The notes beneath the pieces are model-generated. The model was not told the DNA's origin and did not search any database. It saw only the letters and a list, made by a program, of their open reading frames with translations. Positions 8,618 to 18,394 of a stretch of 64,000 nt of DNA are shown here, piece after piece (positions within the stretch are counted from its first letter, which is position 1; every line of letters begins with the position of its first letter). A program made the position numbers and the translations under genes. The stretch comes from Chitinophaga sp. HK235 (GTDB lineage: Bacteria; Bacteroidota; Bacteroidia; Chitinophagales; Chitinophagaceae), in the NCBI RefSeq assembly GCF_018255755.1, contig NZ_CP073766.1:1116001-1180000 (forward strand), written 5' to 3'.

Positions 8618-10447
8618 TCAGTACGCTGTGGTCGGTTTCCAGCTACTGGTGTCTGTAAGCGCCTGCATGAATGCCGCCAGTGCCTTCTTTTCCTGTGCTG
8701 TCAATCGCAGTTTTTCAGCCGGCAATGTCTGGTTCGGTGGCGCAATACCTAACCCGGCGCCGCCTCCCTTGTCGTAAAAGTCTATCACCAATTCCAGCGT
8801 AGGGAACACACCATTATGCATATACGGCGCGGTGAGCGCACTGTTACGCACCGTCGGTGTCTTAAATGCATAACGGTGGATGCTGATATTATACAATATA
8901 TATTTACCGGGATCTTTGTCGAGCCGCGCATGGGGGCGGTTGCTCTCGGGAACGCCCAGCACCTCCGATTCGGGCTCTGCGAAATAAGGCGGCGCCACGC
9001 CATTGAACAGCGGTGCAAAGTGGCAGGTACCACATTTACCTTTCCCCATGAAGATATTGAATCCTTTTTTTTCCGTGTGGTCCAGTGCGGTGGTATCACC
9101 ATTCATATACAGGTCGAAGCGCGATTGCAGGCTGACAAGCGAGCGCAGGAAAGAAGCCAGCGCATTGGCGATATTTTCTTCCGTGATGCTATTTCGTCCT
9201 GCTGCGAAGGCTTTGCTGAAGAGGTGTACATAGGCGCTGTCTTTTTTCAGCGCATGAGCCGTCTGTTGCAGGGAGCCGTTCATTTCCTGTTTGTTGTGCA
9301 CCACATCCGACACCTGATTTTCGAGGAAGACGGCACGCGAGTCATAGAACTGTTTCGACTGAAACGCTGTATTCAGCAAACCGGGCGTATTGCGGGCGAT
9401 GGGGGTTTTGCTGTCGAGCCCCGTATTTTTGACCATCCCATCGGTGAAGGCTTTGGAAGCCTGGTGACAGGAAGCGCAGGAACGTTGCAGGTTGCCGGAC
9501 AACGCGGGATCGTAGAACAGGCGTTGCCCCAGCTGTATCTTGACGGCCGTAGGGTCTGATTCGTGATTCGGCGAATAGCCGTTGGCGTTATAGTACTGCA
9601 TCGCAAAGAGATGAGGTGCCTGGGGCGACAATATCCTTCGTTCCTGCGGCAGCTGCAGGGATAACTGTTGTTGTAATGCCAGTAATGAGGCACTTAACGG
9701 ATTGGCGTAGGTGGTAATGAAGTGCAGCCGGTCAAACTCATTGAAGCCGGGATGTTGCAGCAGGTATTGCCGCGCTGCATTGAAACGGTCTGTCAGCCTA
9801 TGTTTGATGGTGCTATCTGCAAGGCTGCCGGCATACAGCATGACAGCATACCGTACCCCTTCCAGTGCTGCCGCAGCTTCGGGCATGGATAACAACGCTA
9901 CCGGCGAATCATAGCCGGAAATGCCCAGTGCAATAATGCGGTATATCTCGAAGCGCATGGCATCCAATACATAAGCGTCCATGAAGCCATAGGGGTCTGT
10001 TTGTGATTGCAGCGTGGTAAACTGCGCCCTGAGCGCCGTTACAGCCGCCAGCAATTCTCCGGAGGCTCTAGCTGGCGCCCACAGCTGTTCTTCCATCACC
10101 TGAAAACCCTGCGGGGGCAGTATGTCGCGGGAGTTCTCGCCATCGGCGAATGGTAATGCAGGGCCGTTGATACTGCGGATCAGATGCGGATAATAATATT
10201 CTGTGAGAAATTCAGCACGCTTGTAAGCCAGCCGGCCGGAGCGGAACAACCGTTTCAGCACAGGAGCTGGTGCATGACTGCGGATAGCCTGCTCCAACTG
10301 TTGAAGCGTATCGGCTACAATACCCATTTGTTGGTTGAAATAAGTTTCCAGTACTGCGGCGGGCCTTACAGGGACCGGAGGCCGCTCCCAACGCAACTGT
10401 ATAAAGGATAGTGCGGCTAACAACAGGGTCGTAATAGTGGTTTTCAT
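8618..10447 (-). CDS. Di-haem cytochrome c peroxidase with imelysin-like N-terminal domain
   Basis: The start at 10447 (609 residues) places a signal-like segment first (KTTITTLLLAALSFIQL). Residues ~25-255 are helical and resemble the imelysin-like region that precedes many Bacteroidota peroxidases. The C-terminal half is a MauG/CcpA-type di-haem domain with CxxCH motifs CASCH (~322) and CGTCH (~472), and TPTVRNSALTAPYMHNGVF near the end. Periplasmic enzymes of this family reduce H2O2 or oxidise protein partners. The gene stands alone and diverges from the phosphatase gene; its electron donor is not evident here. Confidence 0.85.
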   Translation of the reverse strand: MKTTITTLLLAALSFIQLRWERPPVPVRPAAVLETYFNQQMGIVADTLQQLEQAIRSHAPAPVLKRLFRSGRLAYKRAEFLTEYYYPHLIRSINGPALPFADGENSRDILPPQGFQVMEEQLWAPARASGELLAAVTALRAQFTTLQSQTDPYGFMDAYVLDAMRFEIYRIIALGISGYDSPVALLSMPEAAAALEGVRYAVMLYAGSLADSTIKHRLTDRFNAARQYLLQHPGFNEFDRLHFITTYANPLSASLLALQQQLSLQLPQERRILSPQAPHLFAMQYYNANGYSPNHESDPTAVKIQLGQRLFYDPALSGNLQRSCASCHQASKAFTDGMVKNTGLDSKTPIARNTPGLLNTAFQSKQFYDSRAVFLENQVSDVVHNKQEMNGSLQQTAHALKKDSAYVHLFSKAFAAGRNSITEENIANALASFLRSLVSLQSRFDLYMNGDTTALDHTEKKGFNIFMGKGKCGTCHFAPLFNGVAPPYFAEPESEVLGVPESNRPHARLDKDPGKYILYNISIHRYAFKTPTVRNSALTAPYMHNGVFPTLELVIDFYDKGGGAGLGIAPPNQTLPAEKLRLTAQEKKALAAFMQALTDTSSWKPTTAY

Positions 10448-10662
10448 ATAGTAACGGGTAATTAACAATCAGGTATTGTAAAATATGAAAATTGTAACTA
10501 TTTTCAGGAACGGAACATGTTTTTTCTGTAATGAAGCAGTACTGCGCGCCTCCGAAAACCCCGGGCTTCATTCATCAAACCTTATTCTGTTTTATATAGT
10601 TATCCCAATTGCATTTAATCTAAATCGATCTATTAACATCCAAACAATTAAAATCTCATCCC

Positions 10663-13011
10663 ATGACTCCCTGTTTGCCCACTATCGCGAAATCGTGTAT
10701 CCTTGCCTGTTGTAGTACCCTGCTGGGCCTTGCTTTGCAGGCACAGACCACACTACTTCCTTTCGGTTCTACCTGGAAATACCTTGACAACGGCTCCAAC
10801 CAGGGTACGTCCTGGCGATCGACCTCCTTCAATGACGGCTCATGGAAGGAAGGCCCGGCCGAACTGGGCTATGGCGACGGAGATGAAGCCACAACTGTAA
10901 GTTATGGCAGCAACTCCTCCAATAAATATGTCACCACCTATTTCAGGAAGAAGTTCAACCTCTCCGGTCTCAGCAACTACACCGGCTTTACCCTGGAATT
11001 CAGAAGAGACGATGGTATCGTTGTATATGTAAACGGTACTGAAGTTAAAAGGGACAACATGCCCACCGGCACTATCTCCTATAATACAATGGCATCCAGT
11101 GATGCCAGCGATGATGGCGCATCGGTTCAAACAGCTACCCTGCCTGCCACTGCTTTTGTGGAAGGCAACAACACCATAGCAGTAGAGATACATCAGCAGG
11201 TGGTGACCAGCAGCGATATTTCCTTCGACCTGCAAATAAAAGGCAATACCGGCAGCTCATCAGCTTCCGTGGTAAGAGGCCCCTATCTGCAAATGGGTAA
11301 CCAGACGGCCGTCACTATCCGCTGGCGTACTGCCACCGCCAGCAACACCAAAGTGAAGTATGGCACCGTATATGGCAGTCTTACGGACAGCGTGGTGAAT
11401 ACCACTTCTTCCACGGAACATGAAGTAAGGCTATCCAACCTGCAACCAGATACCCGCTACTATTACAGTATAGGCACTACCACCGCAGTACTGGAAGCTA
11501 CCGACAAAAACTATTTCAATACCGCCCCTCCCACCAACACTACCCGCAAAATAAGGATTGCAGCCTACGGTGACTGCGGCAACAATTCCAGTAACCAGAC
11601 AAAGGTAAGAGACGCTTACCTGGACTATGTAGGCTCCGCTCATACAGACGTATGGTTGCTGCTCGGTGACAATGCCTATGACGGCGGATTAGATAACGAA
11701 TATCAAACCAACTTCTTTAATATATACAAAGACAACCTGCTTAAAAACATCCTGCTGTTTCCCACATTAGGCAACCACGATTATGATAATGACCCTTCCC
11801 GTCAGGATGACCATAATATTCCCTACCTCGCCAACTTCACCCTGCCTAAGAATGGCGAATGTGGTGGCATAGCCTCCGGCAAGGAAGAATACTACTCATT
11901 TGATTACGGCGATGTCCACTTCATCTGCCTGGACTCCTACGGAAAAGAAAGCAGCAAACGCTTCTACGATACTACCAGCACACAGGTACAATGGCTCAAG
12001 AACGACCTGGCCGCCAATACCCGCAAATGGACGATCGCCTACTGGCACCATCCCCCGTACACCATGGGCAGCCACAATTCCGATACAGAAAGCGATCTCG
12101 TAAAAGTAAGGCAGAACCTCATCCGCATACTGGAACGTTATGGTGTAGACCTTATCCTCAACGGACATAGCCACGACTATGAGCGCTCTTACTTTATCCG
12201 CGGACATTATGGGCTGGAAAACACTTTTTCCTTTACGCAGCATGCAGTCAGCAAGAGCAGCGCTAAATACGACAGCACCGCCAACTCATGCCCCTACGTA
12301 TCTACCTCCGCCAAAACCGGACATGGCACCGTATACGTAGTGGCCGGTTCAGCCGGACAGATAGGCGGTACACAGTCTTCCTTCCCGCATGCCTCTTCTT
12401 ATTATTCCAACGCCACCACCGGCGGCTCGCTGGTGCTGGAAATAGAAGGTAACAGGCTGGATGCCCGGTTTATCGCAGCAGATAAAACCATCAAAGACCG
12501 CTTCACCATGATGAAAGACGCCAACAAAACCACCGTGGTGAATGCTACCGCTGGCCAGCCACTTACCCTCAGTGCTTCATGGCCCGGTAACTACAAATGG
12601 GACGATGGCTCCACCAGCCGCACCCGGACGGTTACACCTAATACCACCACAACCTATACCGTTACCGATAATGCCACACCGGCGATCTGCATAACGGATA
12701 CCTTCAAAGTGGTGACCAGTGCTATGGCAGTTTCCGCCACAGAAAACAAAACAACACCATCCACCTTCTCCTGTAAAGTATATCCCAATCCTTCTCCCTA
12801 CAACAAGCTACAGGTGGAGATCAGCAGCAAACAACAGCAGCTGGTGAGATACAGCATTACAGATCTCTCCGGCAGGAAAGTTCAGGAAAATACCTGGCAG
12901 GTACCCTCCGGTACTATCACACAGACGATCACGCTGTCCCGTGGTAATTATATTCTTACTATGGTCAACAGTAACGGTGAACGACAAACGCAGCAGATAG
13001 TGGTAGAGTAA
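10663..13011 (+). CDS. Secreted purple-acid-phosphatase-like metallophosphoesterase with T9SS sorting domain
   Basis: A 782-residue multidomain protein: signal peptide (~1-28), N-terminal beta-sandwich (~30-190), fibronectin-III-like domain (~200-285; LQPDTRYYYSIG), and metallophosphoesterase (~296-560). Metal motifs in order are GDCG (~302), GDNAY (~334), GNHD (~369), WHHPP (~461) and GHSHDYERS (~500), the purple acid phosphatase set. A short Ig-like segment and a C-terminal type IX secretion sorting domain (VYPNPSPYN, ~704, to the end) follow. It is probably exported through the outer membrane and releases phosphate from organic esters; the substrate is unknown. Confidence 0.88.
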   Translation: MTPCLPTIAKSCILACCSTLLGLALQAQTTLLPFGSTWKYLDNGSNQGTSWRSTSFNDGSWKEGPAELGYGDGDEATTVSYGSNSSNKYVTTYFRKKFNLSGLSNYTGFTLEFRRDDGIVVYVNGTEVKRDNMPTGTISYNTMASSDASDDGASVQTATLPATAFVEGNNTIAVEIHQQVVTSSDISFDLQIKGNTGSSSASVVRGPYLQMGNQTAVTIRWRTATASNTKVKYGTVYGSLTDSVVNTTSSTEHEVRLSNLQPDTRYYYSIGTTTAVLEATDKNYFNTAPPTNTTRKIRIAAYGDCGNNSSNQTKVRDAYLDYVGSAHTDVWLLLGDNAYDGGLDNEYQTNFFNIYKDNLLKNILLFPTLGNHDYDNDPSRQDDHNIPYLANFTLPKNGECGGIASGKEEYYSFDYGDVHFICLDSYGKESSKRFYDTTSTQVQWLKNDLAANTRKWTIAYWHHPPYTMGSHNSDTESDLVKVRQNLIRILERYGVDLILNGHSHDYERSYFIRGHYGLENTFSFTQHAVSKSSAKYDSTANSCPYVSTSAKTGHGTVYVVAGSAGQIGGTQSSFPHASSYYSNATTGGSLVLEIEGNRLDARFIAADKTIKDRFTMMKDANKTTVVNATAGQPLTLSASWPGNYKWDDGSTSRTRTVTPNTTTTYTVTDNATPAICITDTFKVVTSAMAVSATENKTTPSTFSCKVYPNPSPYNKLQVEISSKQQQLVRYSITDLSGRKVQENTWQVPSGTITQTITLSRGNYILTMVNSNGERQTQQIVVE

Positions 13012-13036
13012 GACTGAATTTTTGACGGAGGTCAAC

Positions 13037-13066
13037 ATCCCGGGGCATTTACAGCTGCCCCGGGAT
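13037..13066. terminator. Hairpin between convergent phosphatase and LytTR genes
   Basis: ATCCCGGGGCA and its exact complement form an 11-bp GC-rich stem with an 8-nt loop. A long U-tract is lacking. It can serve both convergent genes. Confidence 0.55.
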
Positions 13067-13075
13067 AAAGATCAT

Positions 13076-13792
13076 TTACAAACCCTCTTTCAGCACTTTG
13101 AAAACAAACTCCCTGTAACTATTACCTATAGGCAGCTCCTGTTGCCCGATCTCTACATCCTGTAACGTAAAAGCCGTTACCCTGGCCAGGTTCACGATAA
13201 ACGAACGATGAATCCGCAAAAATCGTTTATCCTTCACTTCTGTTTCCAGATCACCGATCTTGTACTTTGCCATGAAAGTGGAACCATCTGTGCGATGCAG
13301 TACTACATAGTCTTTCACACTTTCTATATAGAGGATATCACTGGTGAGAATTTTATTGTATTTATTGCCGGTCTTTATGAAGATATACTCTTCCTGAGGC
13401 GTATTGCGGATGTTGGCAGCCTGGGTTTCTTTGGGAGAAAAGCGCGAATAGTAGCGTTCCACGGCTTTGAAAAAACGTTCGAACGTGATTGGTTTGAGCA
13501 GATAATCCACGATATCGAGTTCATAACCTTCCAGCGCATATTCACGATAAGCGGTTGTAAAAATGACTGCCGGTGGTTGCCGCAAAGTTCTGAGGAATTC
13601 GATACCGGTGATCTGCGGCATCTTTATATCCAGAAAAAGCAGGTCCACCTGTTTGGTTCGCAGTTCCTGCGCAGCTTGCAGGGCATTCGCACAGGTGCCC
13701 ACAATTTCCAGTGTGCTCAACTGACCGATATGATTCTGCAATAAAGCTATCGCCAGTGGTTCATCGTCTGCAATAAGGCATTTTATTTTCAC
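13076..13792 (-). CDS. LytTR-family response regulator
   Basis: A 238-residue protein with an N-terminal receiver domain (acidic pocket ADDE at residues 8-11, phosphoacceptor Asp55 in LLFLDIKMP) and a C-terminal LytTR DNA-binding domain (~130-235; SVKDYVVLHRTDGS and RIHRSFIVNL). It overlaps the upstream sensor kinase gene by 4 bp, so translation is coupled and the two form a pair. The target is not shown. The divergent outer-membrane protein gene on the other side of the kinase is a plausible candidate. Confidence 0.92.
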   Translation of the reverse strand: MKIKCLIADDEPLAIALLQNHIGQLSTLEIVGTCANALQAAQELRTKQVDLLFLDIKMPQITGIEFLRTLRQPPAVIFTTAYREYALEGYELDIVDYLLKPITFERFFKAVERYYSRFSPKETQAANIRNTPQEEYIFIKTGNKYNKILTSDILYIESVKDYVVLHRTDGSTFMAKYKIGDLETEVKDKRFLRIHRSFIVNLARVTAFTLQDVEIGQQELPIGNSYREFVFKVLKEGL

Positions 13793-14865
13793 AACTGCTG
13801 GTTTAATCGCAGCTCCAGCTTCGCCGTAAATACACGCTGTGCCACAGTAGTTTCAAATGTATGGGTTTCGGGGTAAAGTAGTGTTAATTGTTTACGGATA
13901 TTTTCGAGGCCGATACCCAGCTGCTGGTCTACCTTCGTCCTGAAAGTGTTGCTGATCTCAAAGGCAAACCTATCTTTACCCTGGGTCAGCCTGATCCGGA
14001 TCTCCGGTGAGCCTGCGTCTTCGCCGGCGCCGTGTTTGAACGCGTTTTCAACGAGCGACAGCAATATCAGCGGCGCAATTTCCACATCCCGTTCCAAACG
14101 GTGTTCGAATGAAATAGCCAGACGCTCATCGTAGCGGAGTTTTTCCAGTTCAATATAGTTCTGAAGCAGAGTGATCTCCTGTGAAACTGGTACAAACATT
14201 TTATCGGAGCGGTATAGCAGCGTATCCAGTATTTCCGATAAACGGGCGATTGCCGGCGAGGTTTTGGGCGACTGCAAGATGGACAGGGAATAGATATTAT
14301 TCAGTGTATTGAACAGGAAATGAGGATTGAGCTGCGCTTTCAGCGCCATCAGTTCAATATCAGCCTTTTGTTTTTCCAGGTCCATGGCCCGTTTATTCAC
14401 CACATACTGATCTTTCAGGAGTTTGATAAAGATGAAAACGAAAGCGTATGAAAATGCATGAATAAAGTAATTCAGGAACAGATAATCCAGGTCTGTAAAG
14501 ATCTCCGCTACAGACTCCTGCTCAAAGGGTCTGGTACGGATAATAGGCTCCAGAAAATAAACAACACTCAATCTCGATATAGCCATGATCAGGTACAACA
14601 CAACGAGCGATACTACCAGCGTACGGAAATAATGTTTACCGGTCAGTAACCGTGGCAATACAAAATAAGCCAGAAAATAGGATGTAATGGCAGCGAAACC
14701 TATGAAGAATAGGCTATTGAGCAGTTCCTGGCTGAACGTATACATCGGATTGATATAACTATTGTACCTCGACATGGATAATACGTACACACAGATCCAG
14801 TAAGTAAAATGCGTGAGGAACCGTTGTTTGCCGGTGAATTGTATAAATTTCTCTATTAAAGGCAT
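13789..14865 (-). CDS. LytS/YehU-type sensor histidine kinase
   Basis: A 358-residue kinase with four N-terminal membrane segments (~15-145), a short coiled coil, and a His_kinase domain whose phosphoacceptor is in LNPHFLFNTLNNIYS (~182). The ATP-binding region has N box LVENAFKHGAG and G box GIGLENIRKQL. Family members phosphorylate LytTR regulators. The ligand is unknown because there is no recognisable extracellular sensor domain. The gene diverges from the beta-barrel receptor gene at 15068. Confidence 0.9.
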   Translation of the reverse strand: MPLIEKFIQFTGKQRFLTHFTYWICVYVLSMSRYNSYINPMYTFSQELLNSLFFIGFAAITSYFLAYFVLPRLLTGKHYFRTLVVSLVVLYLIMAISRLSVVYFLEPIIRTRPFEQESVAEIFTDLDYLFLNYFIHAFSYAFVFIFIKLLKDQYVVNKRAMDLEKQKADIELMALKAQLNPHFLFNTLNNIYSLSILQSPKTSPAIARLSEILDTLLYRSDKMFVPVSQEITLLQNYIELEKLRYDERLAISFEHRLERDVEIAPLILLSLVENAFKHGAGEDAGSPEIRIRLTQGKDRFAFEISNTFRTKVDQQLGIGLENIRKQLTLLYPETHTFETTVAQRVFTAKLELRLNQQL

Positions 14866-14870
14866 GAGGG

Positions 14871-14901
14871 TAAAAGTACCAAACTTTCAGGTCATGTTCA
14901 A
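14871..14901 (-). promoter_or_regulatory. Candidate promoter of the LytS/LytTR operon
   Basis: The minus strand reads TTG (14899-14901), a 20-bp gap, then TACTTTTA (14871-14878), one base off TAnnTTTG. If used, the start point falls at or just upstream of the ATG, giving a very short leader. Confidence 0.35.
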
Positions 14902-15067
14902 TGCACCATCGACGAAATTGACCGCTCCGCATATGAAAACGGGCTTTGCGCAGCCGGGCATCCCTTTCGGCCAATAATCCACTATCTGTATCCCGCAACC
15001 CACTATTGATCGACCCGCTCAGCACCGCCTTCCGGATTGCCTCACATTTGCATAAACACTCACTAAA

Positions 15068-17407
15068 ATGAAACAGTTATTCCTGATGCTTTGCTGCCTT
15101 GGCATGGCAATCCCGGCTTTCAGCCAAACCTATACTTTGAAGGGAAAGATCATTTCCGTTACCACCAAAGAGCCTGTCATCGGCGCCACTGTATTACTGC
15201 AGTCACAGAAGGATTCCACCAGGAAATTCCATGCCACTGCGGGCCCTGACGGTAATTTCAACCTGACCTTAGCGGCTGGAAACTATACACTTCAAACCCG
15301 GGCATTAAATTATACCACCTACTCCCGCACTATAGTAATGCAAAACAATACAGACCTTGGATACATCAGTCTGACCGATAACGTGAAACAATTGTCCACC
15401 GTGCAGGTACAGGGCGAGAAATCAACCCTGGAATTAAAAACAGATAAAAAAGTATTTAATGTGGGGAAGGATATTCTGTCAAGAGGCGGTAATGCAAACG
15501 ATATTCTGAATAATGTACCGGCTGTCAATGTTGATATACAGGGAAATGTATCCCTGCGCGATAACCAGAACGTAAGAATCCTGATAAACGGGAAACCTTC
15601 TATGCAAACGCAGAACAACGGCTTATCACAAATTCCTGCAGCAAACATTGAAAAGATCGAAGTGATAACAAACCCCTCCTCTGCTTACGAAGCACAGGGC
15701 AGTGCGGGTATTATCAATATAATACTGAAGAAAAATGCATCGTTGGGATTTAATGCCTCCCTGCAGGCCGGCCTTTCCAGTCCGAGGAACAACAGTGTCA
15801 ACCTCAATGCCAGTTATAAAACACAGCGACTAAATCTATTCACGAATATTGGATACCGCGATCAGGCTGTATTGTTTACAGAAGAGATGATACGCGTCAA
15901 TAAAAACCCTTACAACCAGCTCCGGCAAACCAACCGCTTCGACTTAAACAACGATAACGTGAACGTCTATCTTGGAACGGATTTTTATCTCAACGAACAA
16001 AATACATTAACAGCGAGCTACTACCGTACCAAACGGCGCAACAACGATACGAATGACTTTCTCTATCATTATTCAAACATACACGGGACTCAGGACAGTA
16101 CCATCAGCCGTTTCGAGAAATATCGTGAGCCGCAGATATTTAATGAACTGGAGTTGAACTATACCCGCATTTTTAAACAACCGGGAAGAAAATGGACCAC
16201 TTATGTACAATACGATTTCTGGAATGACGATGAAAACCAGGACATCCGGCAATCCAATACCCAACCCGGTTCAGATATGGTCAGTATCATCACGCGCGAT
16301 ATCGAAAGCAGTAAGGATATTTATTTGCAGAGTGATTATAAACTGCCCCTGAAATCGGGTCAGCTGGAGATGGGTGTCCGCGGGCAATGGCGCGCTATAC
16401 GCAGCGAATATTCCGCTGCCCAGGACGGCAAATTACTGGACGACAATAACAACAAACTTTTTTACGATGAAAATATTTACGCCGCCTACACCCAATACAG
16501 TAGAAAGTGGCAACAACTGGATGCCCAATTGGGTCTGCGAAGTGAGCTGTCCGGCATCCATATCAGCGACCGTGAACAAACCACCGATAAACGCAAACAA
16601 TACATCGACCTGTTCCCTACCCTGCATTTACAGTACGGTTTCAAAAATGAATGGAGTTTACAGGCCAGTTACAGCCGCAGGATCAACCGACCGAAATTCT
16701 GGCAGCTCAATACCTTCGAAGGCTTGTCAGACCAGCGTTTCCTGCAGCGCGGCAACCCTAATATCGATCCGATGTATACGAATGCCGTGGAACTGGCCTT
16801 ATTGAAGAAGACAGAAAAAATCAGTGTGAATCCTGGTATCTATTATCAGTATACGACCAATTACTTTGGATCCGTGATTGAACCACAGGGCGATGGAAAT
16901 TTTGTGAAAACATGGGCCAATATGGGAAATGAACACCGCTATGGGCTTGACATGACCACCACCTACAATCCTTATACATGGTGGCGCCTATCCTGGGATA
17001 TAAACTGGTATTCCTATTCCCAGCGTGGTGAATACGCCGGTAAAACATATGCCGCTGATAACACCACCTGGTTTACAACACTGCGTTCCGGCATGCGGTT
17101 CCCCAAAGTCGTGAACATCGACGGGAGCTTTACCTACCGTGGCAGACGACAGGAAGTACAGGTAACAGTATCAGAGCAATACCGCGCCAACATTGGACTC
17201 TCCAAAGACCTGTTCGGCGACCGGATGTCACTTTCCTTCAGTATAAACAACATCTTCAATTCCAATATTTACGAGCAGGAGATGGATGTTCCGGCGTATT
17301 CACTTTACTACCTTTCCCGGCAAAATGGGGTCGTTTACACCGGCAATGTGGTGTACCGGCTGAACCGGAAAAAGGGCCAGACAGACCGTATGCCAGCGGA
17401 GAAGTAA
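15068..17407 (+). CDS. Outer-membrane beta-barrel receptor with carboxypeptidase-regulatory-like domain
   Basis: A 779-residue protein with a signal peptide (ends AIPAFSQ), an N-terminal carboxypeptidase-regulatory-like beta domain (~20-105), a plug-like domain (~120-225; VRILINGKPSM, SAGIINIILKK) and a long beta-barrel rich in alternating aromatic strands. It matches the TonB-dependent-receptor-like 'outer membrane beta-barrel' family common in Bacteroidota rather than SusC, because no STN domain or SusD partner is present. The cargo is unknown. Its position divergent from the LytS/LytTR pair suggests regulation by them, possibly as a target. Confidence 0.82.
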   Translation: MKQLFLMLCCLGMAIPAFSQTYTLKGKIISVTTKEPVIGATVLLQSQKDSTRKFHATAGPDGNFNLTLAAGNYTLQTRALNYTTYSRTIVMQNNTDLGYISLTDNVKQLSTVQVQGEKSTLELKTDKKVFNVGKDILSRGGNANDILNNVPAVNVDIQGNVSLRDNQNVRILINGKPSMQTQNNGLSQIPAANIEKIEVITNPSSAYEAQGSAGIINIILKKNASLGFNASLQAGLSSPRNNSVNLNASYKTQRLNLFTNIGYRDQAVLFTEEMIRVNKNPYNQLRQTNRFDLNNDNVNVYLGTDFYLNEQNTLTASYYRTKRRNNDTNDFLYHYSNIHGTQDSTISRFEKYREPQIFNELELNYTRIFKQPGRKWTTYVQYDFWNDDENQDIRQSNTQPGSDMVSIITRDIESSKDIYLQSDYKLPLKSGQLEMGVRGQWRAIRSEYSAAQDGKLLDDNNNKLFYDENIYAAYTQYSRKWQQLDAQLGLRSELSGIHISDREQTTDKRKQYIDLFPTLHLQYGFKNEWSLQASYSRRINRPKFWQLNTFEGLSDQRFLQRGNPNIDPMYTNAVELALLKKTEKISVNPGIYYQYTTNYFGSVIEPQGDGNFVKTWANMGNEHRYGLDMTTTYNPYTWWRLSWDINWYSYSQRGEYAGKTYAADNTTWFTTLRSGMRFPKVVNIDGSFTYRGRRQEVQVTVSEQYRANIGLSKDLFGDRMSLSFSINNIFNSNIYEQEMDVPAYSLYYLSRQNGVVYTGNVVYRLNRKKGQTDRMPAEK

Positions 17408-17560
17408 GCAGCATCTCCATAGAACCTGGTGAGTTCCCGATAACTTAAATCAGTAAAAAACAAGAACATCACGATAAGTTAATAAAACACCTTTATTGCA
17501 GCGGAGCGGCAAAAGCGTCCATCAGAAAGGGTTTGGCAAAGAATAGTTTGTTGACACCTA

Positions 17561-17597
17561 AAAAATCTTCTGTCATCACCGGCAGAAGATTTTTTTG
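17561..17597. terminator. Intrinsic terminator before the zinc-ribbon gene
   Basis: AAAAATCTTCTG and its complement form a 12-bp stem with a 10-nt loop, ending in TTTTTTT. It terminates transcription from the beta-barrel gene and shows that the zinc-ribbon gene starts after it. Confidence 0.8.
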
Positions 17598-17640
17598 TTC
17601 CGGGGTGATATATTATCTTTTTTCAAAATTCCTATATTCT

Positions 17641-17955
17641 ATGTTAATTGTTTTTGGCTTTAGAAACATGCCGATAAAAAGTGAGCGGGTGAATCATATT
17701 AACTGCCCTACCTGTGGGAGTCAAAATCTGTTTGGAACTGCCCATCGTCGTTATTTTCATGTGTACTGGATTCCTGTTTTCTCTGTTGGCCCTACAGACA
17801 TTGAATTGAAATGCGAGAGTTGCCACGAAGATTTGTACAGTGAAGAAGTACATGTCAAATGGGACCAGTTTAAATATTACTGGTATACATTTATTGGCTT
17901 ATATCTGATTGGTGCATTACTGCTGTATTTTATGCTGGGAACAATGCTCAGATGA
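17641..17955 (+). CDS. Zinc-ribbon membrane protein
   Basis: A 104-residue protein starting at MLIVFGF. An upstream in-frame extension would run through an intrinsic terminator, so I reject it. It has a zinc ribbon with CPTCGS (~residues 22-27) and CESCHE (~62-67), the sequence YFHVYWIPVFSVG between them, and one C-terminal membrane helix (YTFIGLYLIGALLLYFMLG). It resembles the zinc_ribbon_15 type of small proteins, whose role is unknown. The gene is monocistronic, bounded by terminators on both sides. Confidence 0.75.
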   Translation: MLIVFGFRNMPIKSERVNHINCPTCGSQNLFGTAHRRYFHVYWIPVFSVGPTDIELKCESCHEDLYSEEVHVKWDQFKYYWYTFIGLYLIGALLLYFMLGTMLR

Positions 17956-18003
17956 TTTTACGGAAAGGAAATATCGCGCAGTTGTAATTTCTTCTTAAAA
18001 CCA

Positions 18004-18046
18004 GGCCGTTGGCAGTTCCGATACAGAGGGCTGCCAACGGCCTTTT
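18004..18046 (+). terminator. Terminator of the zinc-ribbon gene
   Basis: GGCCGTTGGCAG and CTGCCAACGGCC form a perfect 12-bp stem with a 15-nt loop, followed by TTTT. Confidence 0.75.
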
Positions 18047-18394
18047 ACAATCCCTCCTATACCCTAACGACGCATAAATCCGAAAACAACGTACAGTCAT
18101 GGCAGCACTGCAATTATTCCGCACCAGACAAGACCGATACAACCTCTCAAACCTTGCACACACTCAGTCTCAACCAACTTAATTTCGTTCTGCATCCTAA
18201 CAATAATCAAACAACACAAAAATTCCTGTACCATTATTTTTCAATCCATTCAAAACCAACCAAACCCTCACCCACTGGCAATCTCACTCATCAACAACAA
18301 TCTCATCCATTCAAAAAAAAATCTACTTTTTATTTTGAATAATTAAAAATTTGTACTTTCAATATAGATTTTAACCCTCATAATAACCCACACT
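18047..18394. other. Intergenic region upstream of the conflict-type cassette
   Basis: About 350 bp without a convincing gene. It is A/C-rich on the plus strand (many CAA, CCA and CTCA runs) and turns strongly AT-rich from ~18310. It probably holds the promoter and a long leader of the seven-gene cassette. A weak promoter match is listed separately. Confidence 0.5.
18335..18360 (+). promoter_or_regulatory. Weak candidate promoter of the seven-gene cassette
   Basis: TTG at 18335-18337, a 16-bp AT-rich spacer, then TACTTTC at 18354-18360. This only partly matches TTG-N17..23-TAnnTTTG. It is 35 bp before the HNH gene start, which is a sensible place. Confidence 0.3.

Noticed and set aside
8816..9559. 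247-codon plus-strand frame antisense to the peroxidase
   Set aside because: The CxxCH motifs are on the minus strand; the plus frame shows no domain.
17533..17640. N-terminal extension of the zinc-ribbon gene
   Set aside because: The extension runs through a perfect intrinsic terminator (17561-17597) and adds no family-like sequence; the start at 17641 fits the family.
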